Source: Oceanospirillaceae bacterium (GTDB taxonomy: Bacteria; Pseudomonadota; Gammaproteobacteria; Pseudomonadales; Oceanobacteraceae). Taken from it: 64,000 bases of DNA. Each line of letters starts with the position of its first letter. Within the stretch, counting starts at the first letter, position 1. The notes under the pieces are model-generated. The model made no database searches. It saw nothing but the letters and a program-made list of their open reading frames with translations, and was not told the DNA's origin. The stretch covers positions 1 through 64,000 of the forward strand of contig JACKOM010000006.1 in the NCBI GenBank assembly GCA_024234265.1, given 5' to 3'. The translations under genes were made by a program, and so were the position numbers. Of this stretch, positions 63,934 to 64,000 are shown in pieces.

Positions 63934-64000
63934 ATGGCCATTTCCGCAGCACAACAGATCAAAGAGACCCTCGCCCGGCGCATTATGGTGCTTGATGGCG
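63934..64000 (+). CDS. metH: Cobalamin-dependent methionine synthase, N-terminal fragment
   Basis: Only the first 22 codons lie in the window (MAISAAQQIKETLARRIMVLDG). ARRIMVLDG matches the start of MetH, where the family continues into the zinc-binding homocysteine domain with G-x-M-G-T. With so few residues other homocysteine methyltransferase-domain proteins cannot be excluded. The near-consensus promoter just upstream supports it as an independent gene. Confidence 0.7.
   Translation, partial: MAISAAQQIKETLARRIMVLDG

Overview
The window is bacterial chromosome from a gammaproteobacterium, most likely a member of the Cellvibrionaceae or a close relative. That is inferred from gene content and protein style: a LiuR-controlled leucine catabolic operon ending in acetoacetyl-CoA synthetase, an rnfABCDGE-nth cluster, GlnS, a PA2817-like protein and Pseudomonas-like housekeeping genes. 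No phage, plasmid backbone, CRISPR array or complete transposase gene was seen. The only mobile DNA is short non-autonomous elements.

Layout. Positions 1-11.4 kb hold the end of an acyl-CoA dehydrogenase, an RsuA-type pseudouridine synthase, a NYN-domain protein, a small membrane protein with a stop codon after codon 5, the helicases RhlE and HrpB, a spermidine-synthase-like protein and an orphan. Between rhlE and hrpB lies an accessory patch: three paralogous ~150-aa proteins of STAS/SpoIIAA-like character, interleaved with copies of a 263-bp inverted-repeat element (MITE). At 11.4-18 kb are a chemoreceptor and a three-gene ABC exporter (HlyD adaptor, RbbA-like fused ABC protein, ABC-2 permease). 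At 18.2-27.2 kb is the liuR-liuABCDE-aacS operon, which takes isovaleryl-CoA to acetoacetate and then acetoacetyl-CoA, with a palindromic LiuR-type operator at its head. At 27.3-31.8 kb are a coiled-coil protein, a methyltransferase, a B1-type metallo-beta-lactamase divergent from hsp20 with an FNR/Anr-type box between them, a one-domain asparaginase, lpxH and ppiB.

At 31.9-35.1 kb are glnS and cysS, followed by an intact MITE. At 35.4-43 kb are a zinc-type cation diffusion facilitator, an MgtC-family protein, an RND efflux pair, a glutathione peroxidase overlapping an OhrR regulator, and a membrane-anchored unknown. At 43.1-43.7 kb lies a duplicated tRNA-Glu/tRNA-Gly block. At 43.7-53.6 kb are an ABC-2 exporter pair coupled to queF, an adenylate cyclase, a nitroreductase, tRNA-Ser, hisI, a two-domain QueD-like protein, a phosphoethanolamine transferase, folE2 and gloA. 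At 53.6-60 kb are nth and the complete rnfEGDCBA set. At 60.3-64 kb are a lipoprotein substrate-binding protein overlapping a hybrid sensor kinase, and the start of metH.

The most interesting material is the MITE family, whose 4-bp target duplications fit the IS5-group YTAR target, and its association with the SpoIIAA-like trio. Also notable are the apparently complete B1 metallo-beta-lactamase, the gpx-ohrR unit with a candidate operator, the early in-frame stop in a small membrane protein, and the substrate-binding protein/hybrid kinase pair. All family calls come from reading motifs by eye; no database search was possible.
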